NCBI GenBank assembly: GCA_025617375.2
Contig: JAMYGW020000006.1
Span: 1,968,089 to 2,032,088, forward strand
DNA: 64,000 bases
Direction of reading: 5' to 3'
DNA from: Acarospora socialis
Taxonomy: Eukaryota > Ascomycota > Lecanoromycetes > Acarosporales > Acarosporaceae
A program made the position numbers and the translations under genes. Below the pieces are notes generated by a model. The model worked only from the letters and a program-made list of their open reading frames with translations, had not been told where the DNA came from and did not search any database. Shown piece after piece: positions 12,053 through 23,930 of the stretch. Position 1 is the first letter of the stretch. Each line of letters begins with the position of its first letter.

Positions 12053-12537
12053 TTCTCTAAAGTCTATATAAGTGAGAGTATTCACATTGTTTGTTGTCAG
12101 TGATGATGCTTTCTAAAAATTTCAACTGTCTATGAATTGCAAAGAAAATTCAACTTGATGACATCTTAATTTCATTTCTCTGTGATCATTGTGTCTCTTG
12201 TGGTCTTGATTGCTTTGTAATGAAATCTTGACTGAAATGCAATAAATGTACTCACTGTGATCACTCATGTGTCAGTGTATTGTGAGAGTCTCTCAATAGA
12301 ACTTGTATTTCTCTTTGAAAGAAAATATTCAAGACAATGAAAGAAGTGAGTAAGACAAACAATGTCTTGACAACTAAGCACACTGAGCTTGTCACACTCT
12401 TCTTAAAAGTCATGTATCTTCAGAAAACTCTGAATCAAATGAATCATCATGCTGCACAGAAGACTGACTGTCTTGCTGCTGAACTTGATAGTGATAATGA
12501 TGAAACTGAGAATGAAGATTCTCAAACAATATCATAA
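12053..12537 (+). pseudogene. antisense accessory ORF of element B (Zn2Cys6-like)
   Basis: Reads opposite to B's pol. TATATAAG at 12,065-12,072 precedes ATG 12,103 by about 38 bp; coding 12,103-12,537, about 145 codons. The protein has C-x2-C-x6-C, eight residues (one a TGA stop), then C-x2-C-x6-C: the CX2CX6CX8CX2CX6C pattern of Zn2Cys6 clusters. A middle region with heptad-like Leu/Val spacing follows, then an acidic tail (LDSDNDETENED). Four TGA/TAG-type interruptions make this copy dead, but the tail is 99% open from 12,337. Regulatory or nucleic-acid-binding function is inference from the cysteine pattern. Confidence 0.65.
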
Positions 12538-12559
12538 TTTGTTAACTTCATATTGTCAT

Positions 12560-15500
12560 TCTTCTGAACTAATATTGACTTTCTTTCTTAAAATGTTGAA
12601 GTATTCTTGCATAGTTCTTGAGATTCTCTCTGAGTTTTTAGATATTTTCTGAGATATCATAATCTTTTCATTTTATGAGATAATGAACTTTCTCACTAAT
12701 CATTCTCTTTTCTAGAATGTTCTCAACTTCATATTCTTTGTTGAGTTTGACAGACATTTCAGTGATTTGAAGTAATATGAACTGATTGCAATGCTGTAAC
12801 ATGAATGCATGAAATACTGAATGTATTCTTATTTTCTTGAGTAAATCTAGTTCATAGTTTAATTTCTTGATGTTTCATATGATCTTAAATGATTCAATGC
12901 TCTTGTTTCTCAGCTTCTTTCTTCTCTTTTTAATTTGTATGTTGTTTGTTCTTAAGTATATCTTTTTTTCTTCTTCAAATGATTTTATCTCTGTTGTTTG
13001 TCTCATCTGCTGTCTAATTCATTTCATTAGATGTTGATGCAGTTTCTTCATCTGAACAATATTCAAAATCACTTTCTGACTCTGTGATCTGTGTTTCTCA
13101 GAATCTCATCATATCTTCAGATTATAGTCATAATTTACATAGAAAGATGTTTCTTTCATGATCTTGTTTTTTGTGTTGTTGTACACAAACTGTGTCATTG
13201 ACAACAGTCATACTCAGTCATTCTGATTTCTGTTGACATAGTGTCTTAAGTATGTTTTTACTGTTTAATTCATTCATTTGTTTTGTCTGTCTGTTTGTGA
13301 GTAATATGCTGTCAATATTTTATGTTTTATTTCAAGTTCTGCTGTGAGTGTCTTTCAAAATCTGCTCATAAACAGCTTGTCTCTGTCAGTGATAAATTCT
13401 TTTAATAGTTCATGATTGTTAATCAATTCTTGCAGTATGGTGTACATCAATACTGATGCTGTTGCAGTTTCTTTGAATGAAATGAACATTGTGTACTTGA
13501 TTAATCTATTTACTATGATCAATATATTGTTGAATCTCACTTCTCATGCTGAATTCTTCAATGATGATAACTTTATAATAAAGTTCATGATAACTGACTT
13601 TCATGATGCATTTGATGCATCTAGTTGTGTTACTTCATCATACTGTCTATCTTGATTGATTTTGTTTCTTCAACATGAATCACACACAGTGATCATCTTA
13701 ATGATTCAATTTCTAAAATTGTTAATGTTGTGTCTTCTTCACACTAAATCTTCAGTGCATTTAACTTCTAGATGTTCTTCAGTTCTGCTGTAGTGACATA
13801 TTTTTATGAGTTCTTTGTTCATCAAGAGAGCTTGCTTTATCTTGTACATTGCTGCTAAGTCTTTTGTGAGAATTTTGTTGTTGTCTTCACTTAAAATTTC
13901 AACATGTATCATCTGTACATCTTCATGATCAGGTTGTCTACTTAAGACATTTACTTTTTTATTTTCATTATCTTTCTTGTAATGAATCTGAAATTCATAA
14001 TCTGTCAACTGCTTCACTCAATGAATCTGTCATTGATTGAGTTGTTTTGTCATTGCAAAGTTTCTCAGATTCTTGTGATCTGTATAGATCTGAATTGACT
14101 TGTATGTTTTTGTGAGATAAGATCTTCAGTTTTGTAGTGCTTTCACTATTGCAAGAAGTTTCTTATCATGAACTTCATATCTTTTCTTGAGTTCTGATAA
14201 CTTTCTAAATTGATATATTATGAATCTCTGTTGTTCATTCTCAATCTGATACAAACATGTTTTTATTGTGAAATTTGAAGCATCAGTTTTCAGTGTTTTC
14301 TCACATGCTGAATTGAGTATTCTCAGATGTGCTGTTTCACTAAGACTTTTCTTTAATATGTGAAATGCATTCTTCTGTTCTTGATCTCAATGCTATTTTT
14401 TGCTTTTGTGTGTCAAATGCATCAGTGGTTTCACAATTCTTGCATAGTTTGATATGAACTTTCAATAATAGTTTGTCAGCTCTAGAAAAACTTGTACTTT
14501 CTTGATTCATTTTGACATTGATCAGTTTCTGACTACTTTTATCTTCTTTAAATTCTTCTTGATTTGTTCAGATTGAATTACATAGTTTAGAAACTTAACT
14601 TTCTTGATCTCAAATCTGCTTTTTGACTTTTTCATGTAGAGAGTTCTCTCATTGAGCTTTGTCAATATCTTTCACACATGCTCACAGTGCTTCTCAAGAT
14701 CTTCTGAGTATATCAGAATATTATTGAGGTATGTGATCACAAAATCATTGAGATATTCTCTCAATGTATCATTAATTAATCTTTGAAAGATGACTGAAGC
14801 ATTCTTCAGCTCAAATAACATGACAGTGTACTCATAGTGTTTATATCTTGTTCAGAATGTCATCTTTCATTTTTTATCTTCTTTCATTCTAACTTGATAA
14901 TAGATGTTCTTAAGATCTAAGCTCATGAATTACTTAGTCTTGCTCAATCAGTTCTGCAATTCTTCTATCAGTGATAGAGAATAACTGTCTTGATGAGTTA
15001 TCTTATTGAGTTGTCTATAATCAACACATAGTCATTTTCTGTCATTCTTCTTTGATACAAACAGAATTGAATATTCTGCTGACAATTTTAATGATTTTAT
15101 GAATTTTCTCTTAAGATTCTTGTCAAGGTAAGTTCTAACTTTCTTGAGTTGGTTCTCACTCATTGAGTATAATGACATTCACTTAGATTGCTTTTCATTC
15201 AATAGCAGTATTTCATGATCTCATAACTTATATTCTGATAAACTCATCTCTGATTGTTCAGAGATCTTATATGCATCTTTGACTGCACATATCTCTTTTG
15301 TGACTCAATTGATTTGCAAATTCTTTTCACATAATCAAGACATCTTTAGCATTGCATCATATCTGATTAACTTCATGACATTAAATGTGATCTCTTGTGA
15401 GTTTTCAAGAATCAAGACTTTCACACAGATTTTCTTGTTGATTCTTTCAATGACTTTGTTCATCATTTATATGTTGAATGAACAGTGCACTCACTGTGTC

Positions 15501-17524
15501 TCTAATTCTAACATATTGACTGTTTTTTGATTCATAATGTTATTGTTTGCTTCAGAATTCATCAATGCATTGATCTGGTGTTCATTGATCATAATTTTGA
15601 TTTATATTTGATGATCATTGTCTTGTCTTTGAGACACCACTAGCTTCTTACTCTCTAGTCTTGTTGAGAGAGCTTTTTGTTTTTTGACTCACTTAATCAT
15701 TCAGCTTGTCTTCAAAGTTCTTGAAATCATCTGAGTTCTCTTTTGATCATAAGTTTCACATACTTTAAACTATATTACTCAATGCATCTTTCTGAGTGTA
15801 GTCAAAGTTCATACTGATTGTACTTCATCTGCAACTGACTTTCAAAGACTCTTACTCTTTGCAGAAATTTGAGTGATATGTATTCTCTGCTGAAGATTCA
15901 TCTGTCTTTATTCTGTATAATATACTCTTCAGATAAGTGTATCTCAATCTTGTGACTCTTGATTCTTCATACAAGAAATTCTGATATCAGCTTTTCTGTG
16001 ACTGTTTGTATGTTTTTTATTAGATCATTAAATTCTTTGCATATCTTCACTTTCTGATCTTGAGTCTCTTGCTCTTTCTTTTGCATTGTATTGCAATCTG
16101 ATGTCATTTTTCTCTGAATACTTAGATTCTCTTCAATCTTTGCTCAGTACTTTCTTGAGAGTTCTGTCTCAATATTGTTTGAACTTTTTTCTGTGAGTGT
16201 ATTGCTGTTGAAAAATATTCAAGATTCATCAATCTGAAATTCATGATCATCAGTCTCTTTGATGTCATCTTTAAGAGTATTGTCTTCTTTCTCAGCATCA
16301 AGAACTCTTTTCTTGATAAGAATAGCTAATTCTTTCTTGTAGATTGATCAACTCATTGTGTCATATCTGTTCTTCACACTCTTGTGCAATCTCTGAAAGT
16401 ATTATCTGACTTTATCTTTTGTGTTCATGTGTACTCTGCACATATCATTGTAACAGACTGTTCAGCTGAGAGTGTTGTGCACTACACATATATTCTTCTT
16501 GATTATCACTGCAATGTTTTTTCTTTTTATCTGAGATCTGTTGCATTCTTGAACAAGATGTTTGAGTTTTTCACAGTTGTAACACATTCACATCTTGTTT
16601 TGCAGTGTCATCTAAGACTTAGTGAACCACTCTAACTGACATTTATACTTCATTTATTTAGTCTTTCATGACTTCTGATGATGCTTCTCAATTATATTGA
16701 GATTTATAGAGTTTGTTTTTCTATGTCTTATTGATGAAACATATTACTTGACTCACAGTCAGAAGCTTTCTTCTTGATCTTTTATCATAAATAACATTCA
16801 ATATTCTTTTTGTTTCATCTGTTATTTCTATTGACAACTGTCAATATTAATGCTCAGATTGATTATTTTCTAAAGATTGTCTGATTGTTCTGCTCAGACT
16901 ATCTTGTCTTTAATGAACTTTTTCAACTCACAATAGTACTGATAGATGAGTGCTTCATTGTTTCATTTAATAAGTGCTGCTAACTGCTGAAACTCTGTGA
17001 TGTATACTGTTGCTGATTCACTCTGTTGCAAGATATAAACTCATTTCTTTGTTGTTCTTTCTTCATTGATCACTCTGAAGACTTTCTTGAGTTTTTTCTT
17101 GAACTGTGTATAGTTGCTGAACATAGACTCTGTGTTTGTGTTGTATTCTTTGTACTTCTTTCTCAAGAACTCATGCAGCTTGAAGTTAACTCAATTGAAG
17201 ACTGCATTCATGAGATAGATCATCACAAACAATGTCTTTTCTTGATTAATATAAAACTTCAGTTGATTGAATTCAATGTACAGATCAAGCTTCATCACAA
17301 AGACTTACAGCTTTTCTCATTCTTCATTAAAAACATCAAATACCTGAATTTTCAGTGCATTTACAGATAGCTGTATTATCTGAGCTGACATTGCTGATTG
17401 TGCTGCTGCTCTACTCAAGATAGATAATAAAGATGAGTTCACTTGAACTTGCTTCAAGAATGAGATTGAGACATTTTTCTGAGTGTCAGACATCATACTC
17501 ATTATATCATAAGAATGTTCAAAG
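12560..17524 (-). pseudogene. gag-pol of element B, degenerate
   Basis: On the - strand from 17,524: gag (MSDTQKN start near 17,490), capsid, CCHC knuckle near 16,540-16,582, protease about 15,600-15,400, RT about 15,180-14,550 with the catalytic loop reading YLNN near 14,725, RNase H about 14,300-14,100, integrase about 14,010-13,355 with DRDK near 13,375, chromodomain end about 12,760-12,680. Same decay as the other copies: TGA at Trp/Arg codons and Gly-to-Glu/Arg changes. Dead Ty3/gypsy polyprotein. Confidence 0.85.
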
Positions 17525-17938
17525 TGTAACATTCTAACCTGAGATTTCTCAAGTATGTAGAGCTAAGAGTTTGTGCTTATTGATATAATGACTGATCTGA
17601 AATGATTCTGGTCTTTAACTCTTAGATTGTTATTTAAGTTGAACATGATTGTTTTCATAAGAAAAATGACTTTACTATATAGATACTGTGCTTGTCATCT
17701 CTCATTGATCTTGTTGTTGAGTGCATCAAGCACATTGAGTTTCAGCTTGCTCAGCTCATCTTCTGCATGTTGAGCATGATGAGATGTCACATAACTGCTG
17801 TTTAGCTTGCTCAGCTCACTGTCTGCACATTGAGCACAACAAGATGTCACATAACTGCTGTCTAGCAGTTTTCTGAGTGTATGCTCTTCTCATATACACA
17901 CTGGTCTGTTTCAAGCTCATTTTGACTTGACTGTAACA
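17525..17938 (-). repeat. 5' LTR of element B (414 bp)
   Basis: Pairs with 11,614-12,027. 60-bp duplicated units are at 17,744-17,803 and 17,804-17,863, so the duplication predates this insertion. At several places one LTR has TG where the other has CA (for example CTTGAG against CTCAAG), implying an ancestral CTCGAG. Confidence 0.9.
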
Positions 17939-17943
17939 TCAAC

Positions 17944-18381
17944 AAGTTGCAACATTGTTTGAGAATCTTCATTCTCAGTCTCATCATTATCACTATCAAG
18001 TTCAGCAGCAAGACAGTCAGTCTTCTGTGCAGCACAACAATTCATTTGATTTAAAGTTTTCTAAAAATGCATCATCTTGACAGTAAGAGCATCAAGAGTT
18101 GCATTTGCATCACTTATTTTCTTTCAAAGAAAAAGACAAGTTCTGTTAAGAGACTCTCATGAAACTGCAATGCATGAATGACTGCAGTGAGTACACTTAT
18201 TGCATTTTGATCTTTCATCAATCATGACAAAGCAATCAAGATTACAGACAGTACAGAATTCACAAGAAAATGTGATGAGACTATCACTGAGTTGAATTTT
18301 CTTTGCAATTCTTAAGCAATTGAAATTTTTAGAAAGCATCATTGCTGATGATGAAATCATTATATACTCTCACTTAAATAA
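17944..18381 (-). pseudogene. antisense accessory ORF of element A (Zn2Cys6-like)
   Basis: Transcribed on the - strand, opposite to A's pol. A TATTTAAG core at about 18,374-18,381 lies about 38 bp before ATG 18,342 (an upstream in-frame ATG is at 18,360). Cysteine spacing is CX2CX6CX9CX2CX6C (CEFC...C...CNKC...C), all six ligands intact. The frame then meets TGA at 18,157 and continues after it with a helical middle and the acidic tail ELDSDNDETENED near 17,980-18,010. Insertion of B removed whatever lay beyond. The first 61 codons are the cleanest surviving version of the cluster. Confidence 0.65.
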
Positions 18382-18399
18382 ACTCTAGAGAACTAGTGC

Positions 18400-18416
18400 C
18401 TGAAGAAAAAAAATAA
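18400..18416 (+). promoter_or_regulatory. polypurine tract of element A
   Basis: GAAGAAAAAAAATAA lies directly before the 3' LTR, the expected position for second-strand priming. The same tract occurs before E's 3' LTR (61,946-61,960). Confidence 0.7.
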
Positions 18417-18777
18417 TGTTACAATTATGTCTGAAGAGAAAAGAACTCATGAGTCTAAAATCAAAAATTTGTCTGAAGCATGTACAGAGAGAACTGCTAA
18501 ACAGCAGTCACATAATAACATAACAACTCAACAGCAAGCAGACAAGCTGAAAGCTCAACTTCTCAACATCAAGACATCAAAACATCAAGAGAGCTCAACA
18601 CAGAGACATCAAGCATATTCTATATAGTAGAGTCATTTTTCTTATGAAAACAATCATGTTCAACTTAAATAATCATCTAAGAGTTAAAGACCAGAACCAT
18701 TTCAGACCAGCTGTTATATCAACAAGCACAAACTCTTAGCTCTACATACTTGAGAAATCTCAGATTAGAACATTACA
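18417..18777 (+). repeat. 3' LTR of element A (361 bp)
   Basis: TGTTACAATT...GATTAGAACATTACA, pairing with 193-552. TGTGT follows as the right half of the target duplication. Confidence 0.9.
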
Positions 18778-19104
18778 TGTGTCATGATATAAAATGACAA
18801 TTTGATAAAGTTTTAAAATCAAGTTAATAGAAGTGTTATAAGAGATTAATATAAAGATAAAGATATCTTTGAGTGACTGTGAGTTCTAATGTATGTGAAA
18901 GACTAAGTTGATGAGAAAATTGTAGTTTAAAGTTTGTTGTTGAAAGATGTTACTGAGATGTTAGAGAGACTGAGATGTTATGCTAGTAAATATTACATTC
19001 ACTTATGATATGTGTGTCAATGTTATGATGCTAGTAAACATCATATTTACTCATGATATTTGCATCAATATTATGAGTAAATATATCAACACATCTATCT
19101 CTAA
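18778..19104. repeat. AT-rich spacer with an imperfect 54-bp direct repeat
   Basis: Contains two diverged copies of a unit beginning GTTATGCTAGTAAA / ATGATGCTAGTAAA at about 18,972-19,080. No coding frame is evident. Confidence 0.5.
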
Positions 19105-19805
19105 CACTCAGTTCTTATCTTTACTTTCATTGCTCAGTCTCTACATTTAATTTTTATGCTTAGTTTTTATGTTCAGTTTCTATGCTCAGTATTTACATTC
19201 AGTAAGTTTATTATTTCACTTTGATGCTTCATTTTGTTGCTTTATTTTGATACTTTGTTTTGATACTTTATTCTGATGCTTAGTTTTGATGCTTTGTTTT
19301 GATGCTTAATTTATCACTCATTTTTATCACTCAGTTTTGATATTTCATCTTGATGCTTCATTTTAATGTTGTATTTTAATACTCAATTTTGATGCTTTGT
19401 TCTGATTCTTAGTTTTGATGCTTTGTTTCAGCACTTAATATATTGCTCACTTCTATCACTTTATTTTGATGTTTTGTTTTCTTGCTCAGTTTTGATGCTC
19501 AGTTTTGATACTTTGTTTCAGTACTTTGTAATGATGCTTTATTTTAATACTCAGTTTTAGTGCTTCATGATGATGCTCAGTTTCAGTACTTCATTTTGAT
19601 GCTTTATTTCAATACTTAATTTTGATACTTCATTTTGATGTTTTGTTCTGATGCTTTGTTTTAATACTTTATTTTAATACTTTGTTTTGATGCTTTGTTT
19701 TGATACTCAATTTTGATGTTTTATTTTAATGTTTTGTGACAGTGCTCAGTTTTGATGCTTAATTTTGTTGCTCATTCTATCACTCAATAATAACACTCAT
19801 TTATA
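19105..19805. repeat. 13-bp degenerate minisatellite, about 50 units
   Basis: A near-continuous array with 13-base periodicity. Typical units are TTTGATGCTTTGT, TTTGATACTTTAT and TTCAGTGCTCAGT. Differences between units are mostly C/T and G/A, as expected if CpG and GG in an original unit decayed. No frame. Confidence 0.8.
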
Positions 19806-21520
19806 GTTCTCAAAGCTAACTTTACATTCTAGACTCTCACAATGACAAAATTCTCAAACACTAAGCTTTTACTTCTCTCTATCAAATAACTTGTCTTTAT
19901 TTTGTCAACAAACTCAAAAAATATCTTAAATGTTGACTTTAATTGTTGTGATTGTTCTTATAAGTCATTATATGATTCAAAGAAGACATTTAACAAGTAC
20001 TTAAACAACTTAAAAACTGTATAAACATAGAAGAAACATCAGAAACTTATGAAGAATGAAGACTTTAAACAAATTAAACATACAAAGATAACAGACTGCA
20101 GAGCTGTGAAATGAAAGAGAGACATCATGAAGAAGTTAAAAGAATATAAAATTGTGAATTCTGCTGTACAGAATTTCATAAAAGAGAAAATGAAGAAAGA
20201 AGTCTTGAAGAAGTGATACAATTGTGAAATATCTGATAGATTTCAAGAATTATAATACTCTGTTATAATGCTTTTAACTATCTGTAGCTGTTTACTATGA
20301 AGATGAGCTTAAAGTTTGTTTGATGAAGCAGAAGAACTGAACTTAAATTGATGAGAAAACTGAGAAGAAGAAATTGTTTACTGATGCTTTAACTCTGAAA
20401 AAGAAGTATGAGTCTAAGAAATTACAGCAAGAGATATACTCTATATTAAAGTTTTATAGTTTCTCTGACTTTCTCTAGAATATTGACAAAAATATCATCA
20501 TTAATAAAAAACACAGCAATATCAATCAGCAGATTGACAAATGTCTTGTTGTTATGATGAAACATTAAAAAAAAATCATTAATCTCACAGAAAAACAGAA
20601 GCTACATGATGCTGGAAATTCTGATTCTGCAAAGACAATGTGTTTTTTTTATAGTGATATTCTTGATTCTGAGCATATTGCTGATTATGATCATTTGTGA
20701 GTATTATATTGCTCAGTTATAATACTTTGTACTTTTAACAGTGACTAAATACATTTAAGAGTTCACAGTTGATCAAGAAGAAGAGAAGAAAAAAAATGTT
20801 GTTGAAAATGCTGATAAAGTTTGTGTGATGAAGTCTGAAGATGAGAAGTTCTTGAATGATGATTTAATTGATGAGTTTATTATTGATGCAGCAATTACTA
20901 ATGTGAAAAATAATGAGAAGAAGAAAGATGAAGCTAAAAATAATGAAAATGATGAGAGTATCATAGATGAGAACAGTAATGAGAAGAAAAGTGAGTAATA
21001 GAGTAATACACAGTTTTGTGATGATTAAAGCTGTAAGATAGTAAGAGAATAATTAGAGATATTTGACAAATTGTTTATTTTTATATTCTTGATGATCAAT
21101 TATCTGATTATGAATATGAATTATTAATAATAAGTTATTTCTGTTTAAAATATTGTGTTTGATATTATCACATAACATAGTATGAAGTTGTAGTATAGAA
21201 TTTTACATTAAATTATTTATTTCAATAATTAATTATTGTTAACTCAATAACATGTTATGCAGAGTAGCTTTCTCATTGATTAGATATGTATAAATCATAT
21301 GAGTTCTATCTTTTACTTGTGTAAATTTTGTGATCACATAACTACATTTATATAAAGAAAAACTTACTAAGTCTCACAATACTCTTCATATCTTACTATT
21401 GTTATACTACAACAAAGCATCATTTACTCAATCAACTTACTCTGAGAAATTATTATCATGTCTTTATACAGTTCTTTCTTCAGTCAGTTGACAAGTGACT
21501 CAGAAAGTTTTTTTATGAGT
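19806..21520 (+). other. AT-rich region with degenerate coding traces
   Basis: Short open stretches on the + strand at about 20,280-20,700 and 20,770-21,000 encode Lys/Glu/Asp-rich peptides (for example a DSEHIAD motif near 20,670 and an acidic stretch ending KKSE at 20,997). No family is recognised. It could be a decayed element or the 5' part of the hAT copy that follows. Confidence 0.35.
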
Positions 21521-21537
21521 GCTTTTACTGATAGAGT

Positions 21538-23930
21538 TTGATTATCTCAATGAATACAATCACTCTCTTTGATTCTAACAAATGCACTCAACTCAGAGTA
21601 TATTCTTTGAATTTCTGTGATGAAGCAAGAATTTTAAGAGTGATGAAAGATAACTATATGAAGTCAAAACACAGTTGCAAAAGTCAAAAAGCATGTTTCA
21701 ATGCTGTAAAACAGTTCAAGTCACTCAGCAAAAGTCTAAAAGTCTTTTGCTGAAGTAGTCAGCAAATGTGATGAAAGATCTGATGTGATGTGTGTTAAAT
21801 GTCACAATATTATGAATCATTCAGCATCAGATGATGATGAAACAACAATTATAAAATGTCATTTAAAGAGCAACAGTTGTCAGAATGCAAGAAAATCATT
21901 AGAAAGACAGATTTCAATCTTTGCAGCACTGAATATCACTGTATGCTATGTTTTTCAATCATAATACTTTAATATAACATTCATATCTGTGCAAACAATT
22001 TAAAAAATCATTGTCAAATCATTTAACTTTACTTCTGAAGTCTTTGATCAGCAAATTTTTCAATTTATTATAGCACTCAATCTGTTCTTTTATGCTGTTG
22101 AGCATTTAGAGTTTTGAAAGCTTATTTAAATATGTTGTGCTGAGATTAAGATCTCAGATTGAATAAAAGTTGCATAACTTCTTAAACATTGTATTGTAAA
22201 AGTTCAAAAAGAAATTCTTGCAGCACTTAAGCTGCAGATTAAAGTCTCTATTGTACTTGATGAATAAATCAGTTTTAATCATCTTGCATTTTTAAACATC
22301 ACTGCATACTTCATTAATACTGAGTAAAAGTATAAAGAGATTCTTTTAGCATTCAGAGAGTTAAAGAGTCAATATAGTGATGAAAATTTAGCTGAATATG
22401 TTCTTGAAATGTTGAAGAAGTGAAATCTGACATATTAATTGTTAGTGATTACAGCAGACAATGCTTTCAACAATTATACTTTAAGACATCATCTCAGTTA
22501 ACTTTTAAGTGCAAAGAATATAATCTGAAGTGATGAAACTAAAATCATGAATTGCATAATACATGTTATTTAGCTTGCAGTCAATCAGATTTGAAAGTTG
22601 ATGTCAAAAATGATTATTTTACAACTACATTTGATGACAGTAAGCTACAAAAGTTCATATTTGAAAAGAACTACTTCTTTGATATTATACTGAAAAAGAT
22701 CAGTAAATCTTTTGTAATACTTCATTATAATGCTCTATTTCAGTTCATTGTTATGTTAACAACATATTGATGAAGATTTATATGTTTGCTATTGCAATCA
22801 TGACATCATCACAGCAGTTTAAACTGTTCAAAGAATTGCAGAAGACAAATTCTTGAAGTATGATTGAGAATGTGAGAACTTAATGAAACTCATTTTATGA
22901 TATACTGAATAAAGTATATAAACTATGAACTGAACTCTCTCAATAAATAAAGTATTTGATTAAAACAACAAGCAGAATGAAGTTTTTTAAGTGTAATACA
23001 AGAAAGTGACAGTATATCAAGTACATACTGCATCTTCTAAAACACTTCAAGAACTAAACAGAGATCATGAATGTTATTAGTGAGTCAACAATTTACAAGC
23101 TGTAATTCACATACAACAATCTGTTTGATCATCTTGAAAATCAGAACAAAGCAATTGAGAAATTTAAATTATTCTTCAATCTTGAGTTGCTGAATGCTAT
23201 TGATGCATATAAAAAAAAACTGACTCAGTACTATGAAAAGATAAAAGTCAATCATGAATTGTTCTGTAATCTTGAGACAATATTGAATTTATGTAACAAG
23301 CTTAACATGTATAATGTAGACATTCTTCAATCTTCAATTCAAACAATATATCAAGACTGACATGATTTAATACAGAAAGATGACTGAAGAAATCTATGTG
23401 TAATTTATGAACTTGAGTTTTGAAAATATTACAGCATCAACTATCAGTATCTGAAAAATGAATCATCAGATTAAGATTTAATCATATTTGATCTCAAAGA
23501 AAAGAAGACAATAGCTATGATGAGTTACATGAAGAACATAAAAAAGCATTAAGATACATTTGTGAAGAAAAAACTTGCAGATTATTTGCAAAAGTCTTCA
23601 GTATCTGATGTGAATGTTTTAATTCTTGAGTACTGAAAGTTGATGAAGAAGTTGAAATCAGTGATGATTCAATTTGCAAAAAATATACTTGTGATTTCTG
23701 CAGCAGATGTTGATGTTGAATGTTTATTCAACATGACTTAAGATGTCATCATGTATCATTGAAATCAACTAAATTCAGAAATCATCAAGAAAATCATACT
23801 AATTAAATATCATAACATGTTCACATTTGCAGCAGAATTGATAAAAGATCTTGAAAAGAGATCTGCATTGACAATAATTGTCAACAGTAATGAAAAAGAA
23901 TCTTCAGCAAATAAACTAAATTAAAAAGTA
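21538..23930 (+). pseudogene. hAT-family transposase remnant
   Basis: A cut-and-paste DNA transposase of the hAT superfamily, recognised from block order. A BED-finger-like Cys/His region lies near 21,780-21,900. The central catalytic part is about 22,050-22,600, with blocks resembling 'SISFDGWTS...LAFL..AHFI', 'NIAE.LLEML', 'DNA.NN.TL' and 'HIINLAV' (here SIVLDE..SFN, LAFLNITAYFI, ENLAEYVLEML, TADNAFNNYTL, CIIHVI..AV). The C-terminal dimerisation block about 23,630-23,820 has LVISAADVDVECLF and, after stops, the RN.L-type helix. Several TGA/TAA stops and frame changes show it is dead. Terminal inverted repeats were not located. Confidence 0.7.

Larger units (their letters stand above)
11614..17938 (-). 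mobile_element. Ty3/gypsy element B nested in A (- strand)
   Basis: A 6,325-bp element in reverse orientation. LTRs of 414 bp lie at 11,614-12,027 and 17,525-17,938. The flanking duplication is TTAAC (11,609-11,613) and TCAAC (17,939-17,943), one C-to-T apart. The same host position is uninterrupted in element E near 61,471-61,510, which joins the sequences flanking B exactly. Internal order on the - strand: gag, pol, then an antisense accessory ORF next to the 3' LTR. It is related to A and E but its LTR carries an extra 60-bp duplication. Confidence 0.92.
193..18777 (+). mobile_element. Ty3/gypsy element A, split by two nested elements
   Basis: This LTR retrotransposon runs on the + strand from its 5' LTR (193-552) to its 3' LTR (18,417-18,777). 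Removing nested elements D and B plus one 5-bp duplication each leaves about 6.18 kb, close to the 6.20 kb of intact relative E. Order: LTR, gag, [D], protease-RT-RNaseH-integrase-chromodomain, [B], antisense accessory ORF, polypurine tract, LTR. The flanks TATGT/TGTGT are a target duplication with one G-to-A change. All coding parts are riddled with TGA stops at positions where relatives have Trp or Arg, so the element is dead. Orientation, LTR pairs and empty sites in E make this reconstruction strong. Confidence 0.9.

Noticed and set aside
19105-19805. Degenerate internal telomere tract
   Set aside because: Period is 13, not 6, and the unit does not reduce to TTAGGG by C/T or G/A changes.
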